From the NCBI RefSeq assembly GCF_037975245.1, contig NC_092577.1, positions 14,475,513-14,539,512 of the forward strand: a DNA stretch of 64,000 nucleotides, given 5' to 3'. This document shows, one piece after another, positions 22,959-38,300 of this stretch. The notes beneath the pieces were generated by a model. That model did not search any database, had not been told where the DNA came from, and saw nothing but the letters and a program-made list of their open reading frames with translations. The DNA is from Apostichopus japonicus. Lineage: Eukaryota; Echinodermata; Holothuroidea; Aspidochirotida; Stichopodidae. The translations under genes and the position numbers were made by a program. Within the stretch, counting starts at the first letter, position 1. The number at the start of each line of letters is the position of its first letter.

Positions 22959-25900
22959 CTGTTGGTCAGAATGAAATGACGTCATTATTGGTTAATTAGC
23001 ATATGAATACTGTTGAAAAGTTGAAAGGTATAACGAAGTCCCCGAACCCTGAAGGGTGAGATGGTACAGGGAATACGTAAACGAAAACGAAAAATTCAGT
23101 GCAAGCATAACTGTTATTGGGATGCACCCACTTTCTTATTAAATTTAGTCAATTTACTGGCAAAAAATGGCTAAAAACTAAAAGAACGTTTAATATTTAT
23201 CATATATCATAACTCCCCATTGATATATCTATATATATGGATGTTGATAATGTTAAAGATATGCACTGGTGACTGGTCGTAGACATGTTAGTTAAGCGTA
23301 TATCGTAGTGCCGTTGAGAAATAATTTCAAGAAAGTTCTTGACGAAAGTATGGAGCATTGTATTGTCCAAGAAATAATCATGCAAAATATAAACAGCAAC
23401 ATATGACGATCATGTTGCTAAAACCAAAATTCAAAAAATATCAAATGTCACAACCGGTCCCTTTAAGCTGATACTAAACCTACTCCCACCCCCTACCCTA
23501 TCCCCACCCCCTCTACTCCCTCTTAAGTACTTTTTTCGTCCCTAAGACAATTATTACCTAGTTGATCATTCTTTCTCAATTCAAGGAGAATAAATTTGAC
23601 GGACATAACGCCAGTGAAAGTATTATGGTTCGCGTTTTATTATTTTGAAGGGTTGTGCGCGCATATGGCCAAACTCTGTAGCCAATAGTGATTACCTTTA
23701 AAGTACAAATAGAGGGTGTATGCCTATAATGAGTTGTTAACATTAAACGGCGAGAAGCGAATCACAACAGTTAAACGAATCCTTACATGTTCATATGGTG
23801 TGTAATGAAACAACGTCTTTTTGGTCAACAGGAAATGGAAAATAACCACAGGATGAAGGAGATAAGCACAATAGTTGAGACGGGCCAAAGGTAACCAGAG
23901 ATTCCATGACAAGAATGTGTTTATCGGCCCTGAAATACAATATATATATATATACATTTATATACCATTTTGACTTCATTTCCGACTTCTGAGAATAATC
24001 ATTCACTAATCGACTGTGTTTTTACGTTTTCATTAATATGACTACGGTACATCATAAATATAATTAGGTTATTGTAAATCCTCAACACGCTATGAGAATG
24101 TCTAGTTGTACGCTACCGTTTAACATTAAGTACACCGACTTCAGGATCATAACGAAGCTCTATGCCATAGAGTTTCTTTAAAGGGACTCAGTCAAACTTC
24201 CTTATACCTTTTTTTTTAAATTATCCTTACACACGCCATAACAGCATGGATTGCCTTTTCTGTCAGTTAATTTATTAGGACTGCTGCAGTACAGTGTGTG
24301 TCAACCATTAAATCCACAAGTACCAAAATAATGGCCTCATTCATACTCTCATTTCATGCTTACATTTATAATACTCATTCATACTCTCGTTCATGCTTCT
24401 ATTTATAATACTCTTTTTCATACTATCGTTCATGCTTTCAGTTAAAATACTCATTAAATACTCTGACATAATGCTTTCATGTATAATACCAATTAATACC
24501 CTCATTTAATGCTTTTAATTGTAATACTAATTCATGTTCTATTTTAATCCTTTTAATTGTAATACTCATTTATAATACCTATGATTGCTCTCATTAATAC
24601 TCTTTCATTGATATTACCAATTAATACCCTCATTTAATGCTTTTTATTGTAATACTAATTCATATTCTCATTTATTGCTTTCATTTATAATACGTAATTC
24701 ATAATACCTATGATTGCTCTCGTTAATGCTCCCATTTAATACTTTCATTTGTAATAATCATTAATATATTCTCACTTCATACTTTCATTTACAATGCTAA
24801 TTCATACTACTCATTGCTCTCAATAATACTCTATTTTTGTTCATTTATAATACTAATTCATTTATATTCTCATTTATATTCTCATTTATACATGCTAATC
24901 AATACTCTTATGTAGTACTTTCATTATCAATACTCAATGCTTGCATAAAAGACTTAATGTTATAAGTTCACGTATTTACCAAAGTCTAAATTTCCTCATA
25001 GCCAATCGCATTTCGACTGTACATTGACGTCATCTAAACTCACTGTGCGAGGCTAGGGAACTACCCACCTGATCTGATCACGCACTTAGTACGTGGTAGT
25101 GCCCTATACTCATACGTCATAGACATACCTCCATTTCCAGTCACACAGGCGAAAGCCACCCATCCAACACCCGAGGCGAAGAGGAATCGTCGCATTCCCA
25201 ACCAAATTGCAGCAAACCATTGTGGCAGTGGTTCTGTGTAACTAGATCCCTCCATTGCTAAAACGATGGTTAGCATCACCCCCAAAGCAAAAACCCAGCA
25301 AATTAAATTCCAGACCTAGAAAGAAGAGGAAAAAAATGGCATTTGAAGAATAAAGATTTTTACCAACAAGGCCTCAACGCTCCCCATCCCTCCACCACGC
25401 CACATCCTCTACTCAAAATCCTACCACTTCTCCATCCCACGATCACTCATTCACAAAACGACTCCCTCACCCTACCCCACCCTTGGTGTGATAATTCGTT
25501 TTAGAATTTTCCAGGACTTTTCTAGAGATCTTTACTCTCCAAATTGTTCACAGACATTTGTAAGGAACACACAAGATGACTAAATGTCCCAGCAAGGCAA
25601 CATTTCCTCGAAGGTTGTAATACAAACAGTTTAAGAATTTTGACCAAAGGTGACCATATTTGAATATCTAGCATATTTGGGGCTAATACAGCATACCTTT
25701 AAAGCCTAATTATGGCATTCCATTATAGGCACAAACAAGCCAATCAATAACTCTACAATTCTGTTTTATACTGTAAAATAAGCACACAGCGATGACAATG
25801 TACTTTTCTGGCAAAACTTTCGGCCCATATGCAGAAAAAACGAGCGAGATAAAACCTCAGACAATAACACTGCGTGTCTTATGCTGGTGAACACAACGGT

Positions 25901-28900
25901 CAGTTCAAAAATATAAGTCGGACGCATGCGCGAGTGACCGTAGCATGTATTATATAAACAAAAATTCAGGCTACACAGTAAACCCTTTTAGGTGGGGCTC
26001 AGTACAGTCACGGATTCGACTGTCAGATATAAACTAATGACTCGAGGGTTAAATGCGTTTTTCTAATTACTACTTGCTCAGCTGTAGAAACGTTGTTTTG
26101 GAGAGAGGAAGAGACAGAGAGTGTTACGTAATGGTACTAGGCATAGTGACTAAGTCAAAACAAGGAGTTGTCATGGAAACAACTCCCTGGAAAAAATACG
26201 TACAACAGCATATATAGTTTAACTTGTACAGTTATAATGAAAGGAATGGTCGATCAATACGGAGAGCCAAACGTTCCATAAATGTCGAAAAAGAAAGTGA
26301 AGTGTCCAAGTTAATATATATATGTCCAAATCGATATAAACATGTTACAATTCGATATCAGCATGTTACAATTCCATATGAACATGTCGAAACAAAATAC
26401 AATATGCCATTGCGTCTATCAACATGTCAAATTCAACATCAGCATGTCGAAAACTTGTAACAGCATGCCATTACTACATTGGTCATGTCAACATGCTATA
26501 TTTACGTCGTGCTATAATTTTGGCACTTCGGCGCGCGCCAACGTTTCATATATGCCGAGATTTATTTCAGTATGTCCAAAACTTGTGTCAGCATGGTGAG
26601 CGAAGAGTAGTGAAGTATTGCCATGACAACGTTGCACATGGTTCGTGTCGTTCACACGGTACTATGGTTGAATCATGGAGCTATAAACAGAAGGAGAAAA
26701 CCCACTTTGAAGTATCATTGTAACCGACAAAATTTGATCGCCATAAGTAAACATGCCTCGGGGCACAAACACGGGTAAAGCCATCATCAGCTATTACGTA
26801 ATCCTGGTACAAAGGTCATTTCGTATATAGCGTCCCTCACAACATAACAACAGACACTCCGATCCTAACGTATATGTAATTGAAATAGTATACACAGTAC
26901 TCATATATGTTACGTTACGCATACCTGTAAGAATTTCGATCGGAATATATCTTTCATTTCTCACCGAATCATGCGAAGATTCGTATTTAATAATTAATTG
27001 TTTATCTCAGCATATATTTCATCGCAATATATGAACAAGTAATGGCGAAATAGGTACTTTTAGTCAAGTGTAAGGGGCTTTATTATCTTGCCCATATACT
27101 TTAAACTTGTTATCTTTATTTTTGGTGGGCTTCTTGTACAAGCTACGGCTTCCAAGCCCTTCCACCATTTTCTCTCCGAAATTTCCATTATTTTTCTTTT
27201 ATATGATTTATTACTTATTATTTTCTTTGCATGGTATTGTCTTCACAGTCCTATTATTATATAAACATTGTGAGGAAATGGAAAAATAAATGAAATGAAA
27301 TAAAACTTTTCTTCGTTCGTTAGGCAAATAACGTTAGTGCTGTTTGTTATTGCATTGGGAACCTAGTGTTATAAAATTAACAAAATTAATTTAACACGAA
27401 ACATGGCTGCCAAAAAACTTGGCATCCGCCAAGGACATTAGAAATGTTCATGCTACAGGATATAGTTGAATTTATGGTGAAGCTGATGATTGAAGAGTTT
27501 GAGAGGCTGGATGTTCCATACGACATAAATTTGGAAGATACATTAATTGTTGAAAAACATGAGGAACAAATTCTAAGATAATTAGCAGGTTATGTGCCAT
27601 TTGCCCTTAAAAAACGTTACATGAAAGTTAAGAGTACTCAGAATGCTTTAATATTTTTACAGTACTTAAACTGTATGTCTGTTGCAGGTGAAGGTCACAG
27701 TTTTTTAGATGAGTTGCGACCAATGGGATCGACTCACACACCCACCGCCGTGCCTGCCTATGCCAGTCACGGGAATACATCGATATAGCAAAATTACGTA
27801 ATCAGTTCCTGTTCCTGTTTCGGATAAACATCTCTCGTTACCTCCGCGGAGCGCAACAGATGTAACCCCTGAGGGAACGAAACGTATCTCACTAAGGAAA
27901 AGTCGTAGCTTTCCGCTACAGTATATTCAACCATAGTACCGTGTGAACGACACGAACCATGTGCAACGTTGTCATGGCAATACTTCACTACTCTTCGCTC
28001 ACCATGCTGACACAAGTTTTGGACATACTGAAATAAATCTCGACATATACGAAACGTTGGCGCGCGCCGAAGTGCCAAAATTATAGCACGACGTAAATAT
28101 AGCATGTTGACCTGACCAATGTAGTAATGGCATGCTGTTACAAGTTTTCGACATGCTGATGTTGAATTTGACATGTTGATAGACGCAATGGCATATTGTA
28201 TTTTGTTTCGACATGTTCATATGGAATTGTAACATGCTGATATCGAATTGTAACATGTTGATATCGATTTGGACATATATATATTAACTTGGACACTTCA
28301 CTTTCTTTTTCGACATTTATGGAACGTTTGGCTCTCCGTAGATCAATACATCTGTATGCGCATGCATCCGATTAAATGTTTTGGACGGTTTTGCTCAACA
28401 AACAACGAATGTTTTGTCTAAGTTTCTCCTTGTCTTGATTCGCTCTGCCAATAAGAACCGTCATTATTACGTGATGATATAGTACAAAATAGTTACAAAT
28501 AAAAAGGTTGTTTAGACTGTCCAGACATAATATGGCTTTTCAGGAGTCAGGTGGTGTATTCTGGGTAATATTTAGAACTTAGATCTATAATTAGCTCAGA
28601 ATGCAAGATTGTGGGTGATAAATACTTGTCCCTCTTTTGTGGTTTTTAAAGGGATGTCTAACCGGAGAGGTGGTCCAATTCTTCTTTCCCCCTGAATGTA
28701 AAAATCCCCCGAATGAACATGGCGGTTGAAGGAAGGGGGGGGGGGCTGTCCATTAAGTCCAACCACAATAAACAAGCATCGAGAAGATCTTACCAGAGGA
28801 ATCTTGATTTTCGTTGCTCTGTATTTGAATATAATGAAGCCCACAAAGATCCCGACAGTGTAGGCCTGCACCCGACACCAGGGTTTGGCATAGGTACGAT

Positions 28901-31900
28901 CAGCGTCCGGGGGGAACGCATCGCTCCTGTTGTTGTATTTTCTGTGAATGGGAAACAGATAAATAAAAGCATCTTAAACTTGAAAACTCTGGTCTAATTT
29001 ATAACCTTTTGCTGATTCTTTTCTGTTGATCCTGAACCACTTGTAAGTATGTTTGTTCGTTTATACTACGAGGACCACAGGGAAACATTGGTTGGAGCTA
29101 AGGGCCAGAGTGAACACAAATCTCATTATACTAAGTTTTTAAGCGAACCGATGACCTATAGCATGCAAGTCAAGCTCTTGTGATGACTTGTAGCATGTAA
29201 GTCAAGCTCTTGTTATGACATGTAGCATGCAAGTCAAGCTCTTGTGATGACTTGTAGCATGCAAGTCAAGCTCTTGTGATGACTTGTAGCATGCAAGTCA
29301 AGCTCTTGTGATTACCTGTAGCATGCAAGTCAAGCTCTTGTGATGACCTGTAGCATGCAAGTCAGGCTCTTGTGATGACCTGTAGCATGCAAGTCAAGCT
29401 CTTATGATTATCTGTTGCATGCAAGTCAAGCTGTTGTTAGTTCCCCAATACATTTACATGTTACATTATCTTCATTATAGTGTTCACAAGAATGGCCTGT
29501 AACGGATACCGTAGTTATTCGATGTGCAGCTCGTACTTGTTACTACTGATAGTTTGTATATCCTGAAAGTGAAAACATTCACAATTGCCAAAAGATAAAA
29601 AATAACGTATACAATTAGGACGGGAATACATATTAAGCTTACACGTACGCCAGCCCATCTGTCCATAGCACAAAGGCAGTGTGAGACTGTACTCCTGGAC
29701 ACATCACTATTAACACAACGCACAACTTAAACTGAGCAAACAATGTGGTTATTTAGAATTTTAATCTTAAAAGTTAAGTTGGCAACTTTGAATGAATCAT
29801 GATACGATTCTGGCGGACAGACAGTAGTAGATCAACTCGAATTCAGCAAAAAGAATCAAAAACCGAAATTTGGTTTATAACGAAAAAATCAACATCGCAG
29901 TGGCGGAGCGTCCATATAGTCGGGGGGGCGAATGCCCCCGCCCCCCCCCCCCCTGACGGACTCAAATGGACTGCTGGCGCCCTTTTCAGCTTTTTTACCA
30001 CGTTTTACTTTTTCGCGATTATTTACTTTTTTATTGCGCTCTCATCTACCTATTGACATTTGTCACATTTTGTTGGCGATGACACCTATTTATTCTTCGT
30101 TTATCTGCAAATTAGTAGGCCAGGAAAGGGTCATTTCCGGCGATCTAGGAAGTATCTTTACTCAAAAAATTTCTGTACGCTCCGCGCCAACCTGTGGTGG
30201 CGCTCTGCTTAGAAAGTGTCGAAAAAGCACCCCTACAGGCTATTCTCGCCCCCTTGACCAATACCCCTAGCTCCGCCACTGCAACATCGACATCTACAAA
30301 CTGTTCCTTATGGAGATATTGTATGATAGTACAGTGCCATATAGCTACCGTTTAAAAGTGAGATGTTAATAAGTTGTGTACCTAGCCTGGTTTATCATAT
30401 ATGCATATATTACTTACACGCCGTAATTTCCAGCGGTGAATCCCCAATAACCAGACACGCTTGATGTGATTATGATTGACACAACAGTGACCGAAACCAA
30501 AGCGATGACACCATATCGTCTCCAATGTTTCCTGAGTAAAAGGTTGACAAAATCCAATATCACTTAATAAAAGAAGAGAGGGTAATAGTGAGGATGTCTT
30601 GGGGGGAACATGACGATGGGGGGGGGGGAGGGTGTAGTGTGAGGTGTAGTGGGGTTAGGGAGTGATGAGGGTGAAGGTGTGGTGTCAGATGGAGAGTGTG
30701 GTGTGGGGTGGAGGTGGTGAGGTGAAGTGGGCTTAGGAAGTGATGAGGGTGAAGGTGTGGGGGGGGGGGTGAATGGTGTGGTGGGGTAGAGGCCGGGGGA
30801 CGGGTAGAGGATGTGACTGGGTGGGATGACAGATGTGGGTGTGGTGAGCAGGGCGGTAGGTGTGGTGGGTTTTTTATAGGTTGAGATGGGCGTGATTGGC
30901 ATGGGGTTTGTTGGGGTTTATGGTGTATTGGCTGGGAGGGTTTGAGCGTGAGGTGGAGGCAAAGTGTCTTTTAGAAAGCTGCCGTATCGAATTATCGACC
31001 CGACCCAAGGCATACTATTCCTAACTGACCTAGCATATATATATATATATATATATATATACCTCCGTCTAAGATTGTGAGCAGTCACGCGTCACCAATT
31101 AGTAAGACCCTATTGTTCATAGTGTAGTAGTTACACAACCACTCCCTGTTACTAGAAGGTCATATAAACGGTTATTGAACGGGGTCTAACTGAAATGTAT
31201 AGGTGTGTTTTATTGTTTCTGAGGCACTCGACAGGTTATTTGAAGACAAAATCACAAACACTTTAGGTATTCCGTACCGTTCTGTCTTACGTTTATAAGC
31301 GTTTAGTCTGTATAGCTTTTGTACGTACAATTGCTAAGACAACCTGCCTTAACTACATGTACCCTGAACAACTTGAGATATTTAATATGCTATGAATACT
31401 TTAATTTACAATAAAAAAAAAACTATATAGCCAGAGAGTGAGAGATAAAACGTACTTGTATAAGAGTATAATGAAAATTGGTGAAAAGATGAAGAACTGC
31501 ATATCGTTGGCCAAATACCAAGTCCAACCCATACACTGTTGGATGAAAGAAAGAAAAAATGATCATAATATTAACAACTATACGACCGCATTTACTCAAG
31601 TTGGTCGATCGTTAGGTTACTCTATGTCAAATTAATTCTATGCGTAAAAGACTAACGGTTTGATCAGACTTCAAATTCTTTCTACTGCTACTGTGTGTGT
31701 TTGTTCTCTTCAGTATTGAAATTGGGAATTGGAAGTTGGGAATGTTGACTGATTCTACTGTGATATTTGTGACGAATAAAAAACGATTGTGGACTTCTCC
31801 TGAAGTTCATATGTAATATAACACACTATTATCATTATTTAGCCGCACATTGAACACACACGTACGCAGGTGTGTTTAACGTGCAGACTGAGGACACATT

Positions 31901-34900
31901 GTTCGTTAAACTAACCTTAACAGTACCTCTTAACAATATAATTCTTCTGAGGACGTGATGATTCTTTTCAAATGACGTGTGAGGACTTGGAATTTCTTCC
32001 AAGAGACAAACCCCTACCCACTTCTCCAAGGCCACCTCCCCCCACATTAAGTACTCACCTGACTCACGTTGCCAGGGTAGGGTACCAAATTATTAATGTA
32101 TAACAGATTAGCCCACCAATATTGTTGGCAGACAGCTCGACCTCCAGCAAATGCTTCATATTTTCGACTCCCTTCTCCAATCTGGATGACAATCGAAGTC
32201 CATATACCGAGACAGACCATGTAGACAGGAGTGAGTCGAATGTATCGATGAACATAGAACATGACCCAGTTCATTTTACCATCTGACTTGTCTAATTGCT
32301 TGAGGGTCAGGTAGGTTACAAGTAGACCACTGGTGAGGGGTGTTGAATTTAGACAGCAGCCAAAAACAAGAAAAATATGAATGGAAACGGAAGAAACATG
32401 ATTATAAACATAGAGTTACTATAGTAACATAATAACCTGAAATAGTTTTAGACTTGTTTGATGATATACTCATATACGATGATGTTTTTTACCCTTTCAT
32501 CTATGCATAGGGTGGGAGGGGGGTCTTTGCAATTGTTACTAGCAGACTGGGCCACCGAGAGCGAGGGTTGGGCAACTGATCAGTTTTAACGAGATAATTA
32601 TGTCAAGGTTTTTCATTTTCCTTCAAGTCTTCATGTTTCTTCCAGTAAGTTATGAAAATGGCAACATATTATTTTATATTCCATATTTTCACAGGCCCCC
32701 AAATTCACCATCAGTGTTTGGAGTGTGTGCCATACCTGACTCCCACCAACTGAGTAAATTATGTCACTTTTTTTCTTCATGTTTCCTCCAGTACGTTATG
32801 AAAATGGCAACAGATTATTTTATATTCCATATTTCCACAGGCTCCCACATTTACCATCAGTATTTGGAGCGTGTGCCATACCCGACTGAAGCCCAACACG
32901 TTCTCTTCATCTCACTCTTCAAGCCTGCTCACATAGAGTATACTATTTCAACATTATCTACTTTATAAGCATAATGACGGTTTCGTTTCCAGTCGCAGTC
33001 GTGGTTGAGAAAAAGGTTACGAAAGTATACACAGTATTGTAACAGAAAGGAACTATATTACCTGCTAGTAAAGTATCATGTAATTAACATAATTATATAT
33101 GCACGTCTCTCACCCCTAAAACAATTACTCTGTTCTGGCGTCTGTATCTTGGAAACAGAACAATTTATGTCTACGTTCGTCAGATATGGTGATGATAAAC
33201 AGGTGTACATGTGTTATTATGCACCCTTTAACATCTACCATTTGCTTCATATTGGCTACAGCTTGGCGGTGGCCATAGTACACTTGCCCTGTATACCATT
33301 AGCTGATACAGAATGACCCACCCTACGAGTTAACACAAGCTTTAGCTCAAAGAAACAAAGCAATGCTTCAATTACAGGAAACAGCCTGTGTGGACAAAAC
33401 TTTGAAATTGCGGAAGCCTTCACCAGCCGTCAGGCTACCCACTAATCACCGCACCCACCGGTGCCTCCACCCACCCACCCAGTCCAGACATTACCCGCAC
33501 GGATAAAAATAAGCAACCATATACCTCAGGACAAGAAATGTATCCACTCCATAAGGTGCTTCCCAATTGAATGCAAACCACGGCTTTGATCCGATTTCTG
33601 TGTACACGTAATTCGCATTATCTGTACATAAATAAAGAATGAAAGTATAAAATATATGTTATCCATCAAATGTGCTGGAACAAACAATAATGCCGAAATC
33701 TGTATTTTCTGTATAATATTGCTGTTTCCAAACCGCAAACTAACAAATTCAAATTTCGTACTGAATGACTTACACGAAATTGTTTGCTTCATATTATTAC
33801 ATTTATTTTTAATATCTTTTTCTTTTACACAACATTTACTATTTAAACAGAAAGCAAAACTGCAGTGTGGTTTCGATGATGCTACATGAATAATTTCATA
33901 TGAATGTGATACACTAGGCTGTCGGATATAGCCAGGATGAAAAACACAATTCAATCTAAGTAGTACAGCAAAAAGCATTGAGATATGACAAACACTATTC
34001 ACATTGGCAGCTGATGACCGAGGATGGAAGTTTTTCTTGTAAGCATACATATTGATCTCTACCAAAGACAACAGGCTTCTTCTACTCAATGTGGTACACC
34101 TACAAACCGTACATTAAGCAGGCGCTGGGCGATTTTTACCCCTGGTCTCCAGGATTTTGCGTCTGGTTTGCCTCTAAAAATTATAACTAGGCGCCTGGGC
34201 ATTTCCCAACGTTACTATATCCAAACCTGAAGTTTTTATTTGGCACTAAAACTCAACAATCACGAGATACGACGGAAAACTTCAACAACTGAAGCAAATA
34301 TATAATTCCTATGATTCACAATGATATCATCCATTCCAATAACAACGACGTATGTACCATCAGTACAACGTTCATTACACACCTATTTGCACGGTCATGT
34401 ATGCAGCGACGTACATAGCAACACCAAAAGTTACCGAAACACTAAGTCAATGGAGATTTGGTCGAGACTTCTGAATCTAATCTACGGATGCCTTTAAGCT
34501 AATTTTCTACTGCTATCAGCCTCTCGTGTTTTTATGAGGCGAAGCGCACATGTTATCTAATAAGTTGGTCGGTTGTGGATACGGTAGGTAATAACTCACA
34601 TTGCTTGCAAGGGTTGAGCGAGTGTACGACCGACATTGAACTTACACATGCAAAGAATAATTGGAAAGTTTAAGAAACCAACATCAAGTTAGTTATTACA
34701 ATGTGAGCGCATTGAATTTTTCTTCTGCCGATCCCAAAGAGCTGATATATTGTAATAAATGAACAAAATAAAAAAGAGGGTAAGGCAAGATTTTAAGATT
34801 GTCCAAGATTCCCTTCTTAAGTTTTCAACAATTTGACCCTGGTAACCCCGAATGACCTTGCACCTCCACCAAAAGCAACAGGCTTCTTCTACTCAATATG

Positions 34901-35319
34901 ATACTTCTACACACCCAATATGAGTTTGTTCTAAGATGCCCTTCTTGAGAAATCGTGTTTACAAGCAAGGCGTCACATACACACACGCATAATTTATCCG
35001 CCTGTATGACAACAAATACTGTGCATATAACCTAACATTATTTCTTTCATGCAATTTTCTCTTCCTCTTAAAATCAACTTACCCAAGCGCGTGCCAAGGA
35101 GAAAGTAAAGGCAGTGGTACCATATAATCCACCACATGCTCAAACAACGGAGACCGTTGAGGGCTCCAAGGTTCGCTGCAGGTTTCTTGGCGTTTAATAC
35201 TTGAGATCCGTTTGTGACGAACGAGAGAGACATCAATACCTTGTGAAGAATTACTGATAAAAGAAAGACGAAAAACACATCATCCTTTTAATTATAAGTT
35301 TAGTGACCGCAGATCATAT

Positions 35320-35386
<67 letters not shown>

Positions 35387-38300
35387 TATATATACATATT
35401 AATATATATATATATAAACCAGAATTAGTACTGTTCGATACATAAATTAAAAATCGGATGTATGTTTTATTCTTCATAACAAAATTCAAAATTACCATTT
35501 CCCGACGAAACCGCCTGATTTGTAGTAACTTCACCCCTTTCGATGTTTTCAACTTTTTGATCGTGTTCATTTGCAGAAGAGACAGCCCCTGGGGTGGGGA
35601 CTTCTCTACCAGTTTGAGGTGCGCCCTCTTTGAGCGGTAACCTCCCTGCCTCATCTTCTCTCGCTGCTTGATCAATATTAGTATCCTTTTGTGTAGTCGA
35701 TACGTTAACAATAACAGTTGTCTCCGTGTTTTTACGACGCCGGAAGACAAGGTCATAGGTCGTACCGACTATTGCGGCAACACCAAAGAGACACAAAATG
35801 ATCCTGAAATGTGTGAAATGATTTTATTGATTTAACTTCCTTATTAATAATAACTTTATCTACATTAAAGTTTCCATAGGTCAAATGCATGTTCATACAG
35901 AACAAATGACGAAAATTGCAATAAATTTGTGTATGTGAGGTCAACAGAATTGTCCTGCAATATTCTAGAAGAAGAAGAAGGGGAAAAATAGTCACCCATG
36001 TTTCATTTCAAAATGCATATCCACCGTATTTACCCACATATACGAATTGTAGTATTGTAACATTTTCATTTGCAATCATTGTTTCAGATTTTTAGTAAAT
36101 GAATGAAAGTTGACTAATGATTGACAAGTTAACGACCTTACATTGTTAAAGTATGTATCATTGTTGAGTATCGAAGAGCATCGAAACCGCTGTCGAAATC
36201 AACACACAAAGCTTGGTTTGTCGATTTGTGAATGTAGGGAGTATACATACAGAGATTCGTCGCATGACATGAGGTGAACGAACCATTGTATTTAATCATG
36301 TTAAAATAACTTGAACCACGCACAGTTTACCACACAAACAGCAGCATGCACACACCTATGAAGTTATGTGTACTTAGTGCACTTTTACAAGCCCGACCAC
36401 GCACACTGTCCGATGTGATCACGGCGTCACGTGACTTAACTCGACCATTGTAGTTAGTCGAATTGATAATCTGTCAGTGCGGGTGTCTGTATACGACTGA
36501 TCAAGGTTTTGCAACTTTAAGGTCGCGTAGGGGTGTTTTTTTCCCGACTAGCAGTCGGCCATGTAGCCTACTACGTTGTTGCACGATTAAAACTGCACAG
36601 TTATAAGTAATGAAAAGCCCGCCGCACGCTGTATGACTGATTGTATACAAGAGATGAGAACGTTTGATATGTCTACCGTTACCATAGTAACTACACGGTT
36701 AAAACTCACATGACGAATATGGAATCCCAGGTCCACGGCCTGTCGATTACACAGGTGAAGTAAACTCCACGGTTAATATTATATTTCGCAAGAACTATGA
36801 ACAAGAGGAAGAAAGGTAACATTTCAAGTGAAATATATATTAGAAGAGATAAAAGACATTTTTTCCCAGACTATTTATCCTAACTTCGTAACTATACGCT
36901 ATTTTGTACTATTAAGTACTCCCCCACCCTCTGCCATGCAGCCCCGCCCCTAACCCATGCAGCCCCACCCCCAACCTCGCCGATGCGCAGCGTACGTGTT
37001 CGGTACGTTTTCTGTATATATGTACATATTTGTATGGGTGCCAGTTTGTACCATTAGGCCTACTAGTCTTGGGGTCATTGCGCAACTGTAGGTAAGCTCT
37101 ATAATTAGATTGATAAACACATCTGACGAACACGTTATCTCTATTTGCATACATTAAATAAGGCAAACACAACAATGACGTCATACCTGCGTTAACGAAC
37201 AAGTAGAGATCCACGTCGGAACACGACTCCGGCACACAAAGGCCAATTTGAAACGGATACTAAAATAAGAATGTGAAATGATAAAAGTATCTGATAATAA
37301 ATATGACAATTATCAATTCTTATTATTATTTTAGAGGCAGCGATTTTACGGGCTGGTCAATGCGATACCACTGAATTACCTTGATATACTATTAAGAATC
37401 TTAACCCTAGTAACTATATACGCGGTAAATGTAAGCTCTCTTTTCATACAAAACTTGTTACTGTGGATTTGGTTAAACGCCTTTGAATATAAGTAGATTG
37501 AAAATGATGCTATAGGTGTAAATAATACCACAACTACATTAACGTACGTATGTAACTCTATAAAAGAAACAATCTTAAAGTGGGCTCATGTGGTGGTGAT
37601 TGGAGTGGAATATTTTCAGATATTATCATCGGGGTCGTTTTGGTTGTCATTTTTCTTTCTTTTTTTCTAAAAGAGAATAAGTTAAAAGATAGATGGTGTG
37701 ACACTAAGTTAGATTGGCAAAGTTAGTGATTTTCAAGCATTTCAGAATGAGTCGGTTGTTTATATTACTCCTATCGACCAATCGGAATAGTTGGGGCTCA
37801 TTATCCTGTAACATTCGAATAAGTTCAAAAACTGAACTATCGTAGTACGGAACTGTTTAAGTGCCATGACAGCCCAAGCCATCAGCTACATATATGATTA
37901 AGGTGTAGCAGGAAATGTCCGCTGAAAGCTGATACCTAGCTACTGTATATATGATAAATGGCCTCAGAAGGTGACGAATTTCAGTGTGTAAGTCTACGGA
38001 GGTACCACATGCAGTCTGGTGTTAAGGATATTTCCATGGCAACGCAACTCTCCTCTAGTAGTCGGACTAGAAACCGGAAATACAGGTAAGTTACACAAAC
38101 CCACGCAAAAATACCGAACGCCACACCGAACTGTAAACGACTTGTTAATGCTCAGGACTAGCATGTACTAAAGCTGATGTATGTGATTTCGTTTTCCTTG
38201 GGCGTCACCATATATGGTGAAGTGTTGTGGGTACGGATCGATATATGACACAATTTGAACAAAATGTCTGATGAACAATGTGGCACTGCTGAATCACCCC

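Noticed and set aside
26224-26723. Several 78-126-codon frames in both arms of the foldback element
   Set aside because: The same frames appear in both arms because the arms are inverted copies, and they follow the 21-bp repeat; nothing suggests selection for coding.
29158-29440. CRISPR-like array
   Set aside because: The 32-bp units are contiguous tandem repeats without unique spacers, in an animal intron.
33526-34089. 187-codon open frame on the minus strand as a separate gene
   Set aside because: Its downstream end is NRF-6-like exon 7; the upstream part before the acceptor is intronic sequence with no motif.
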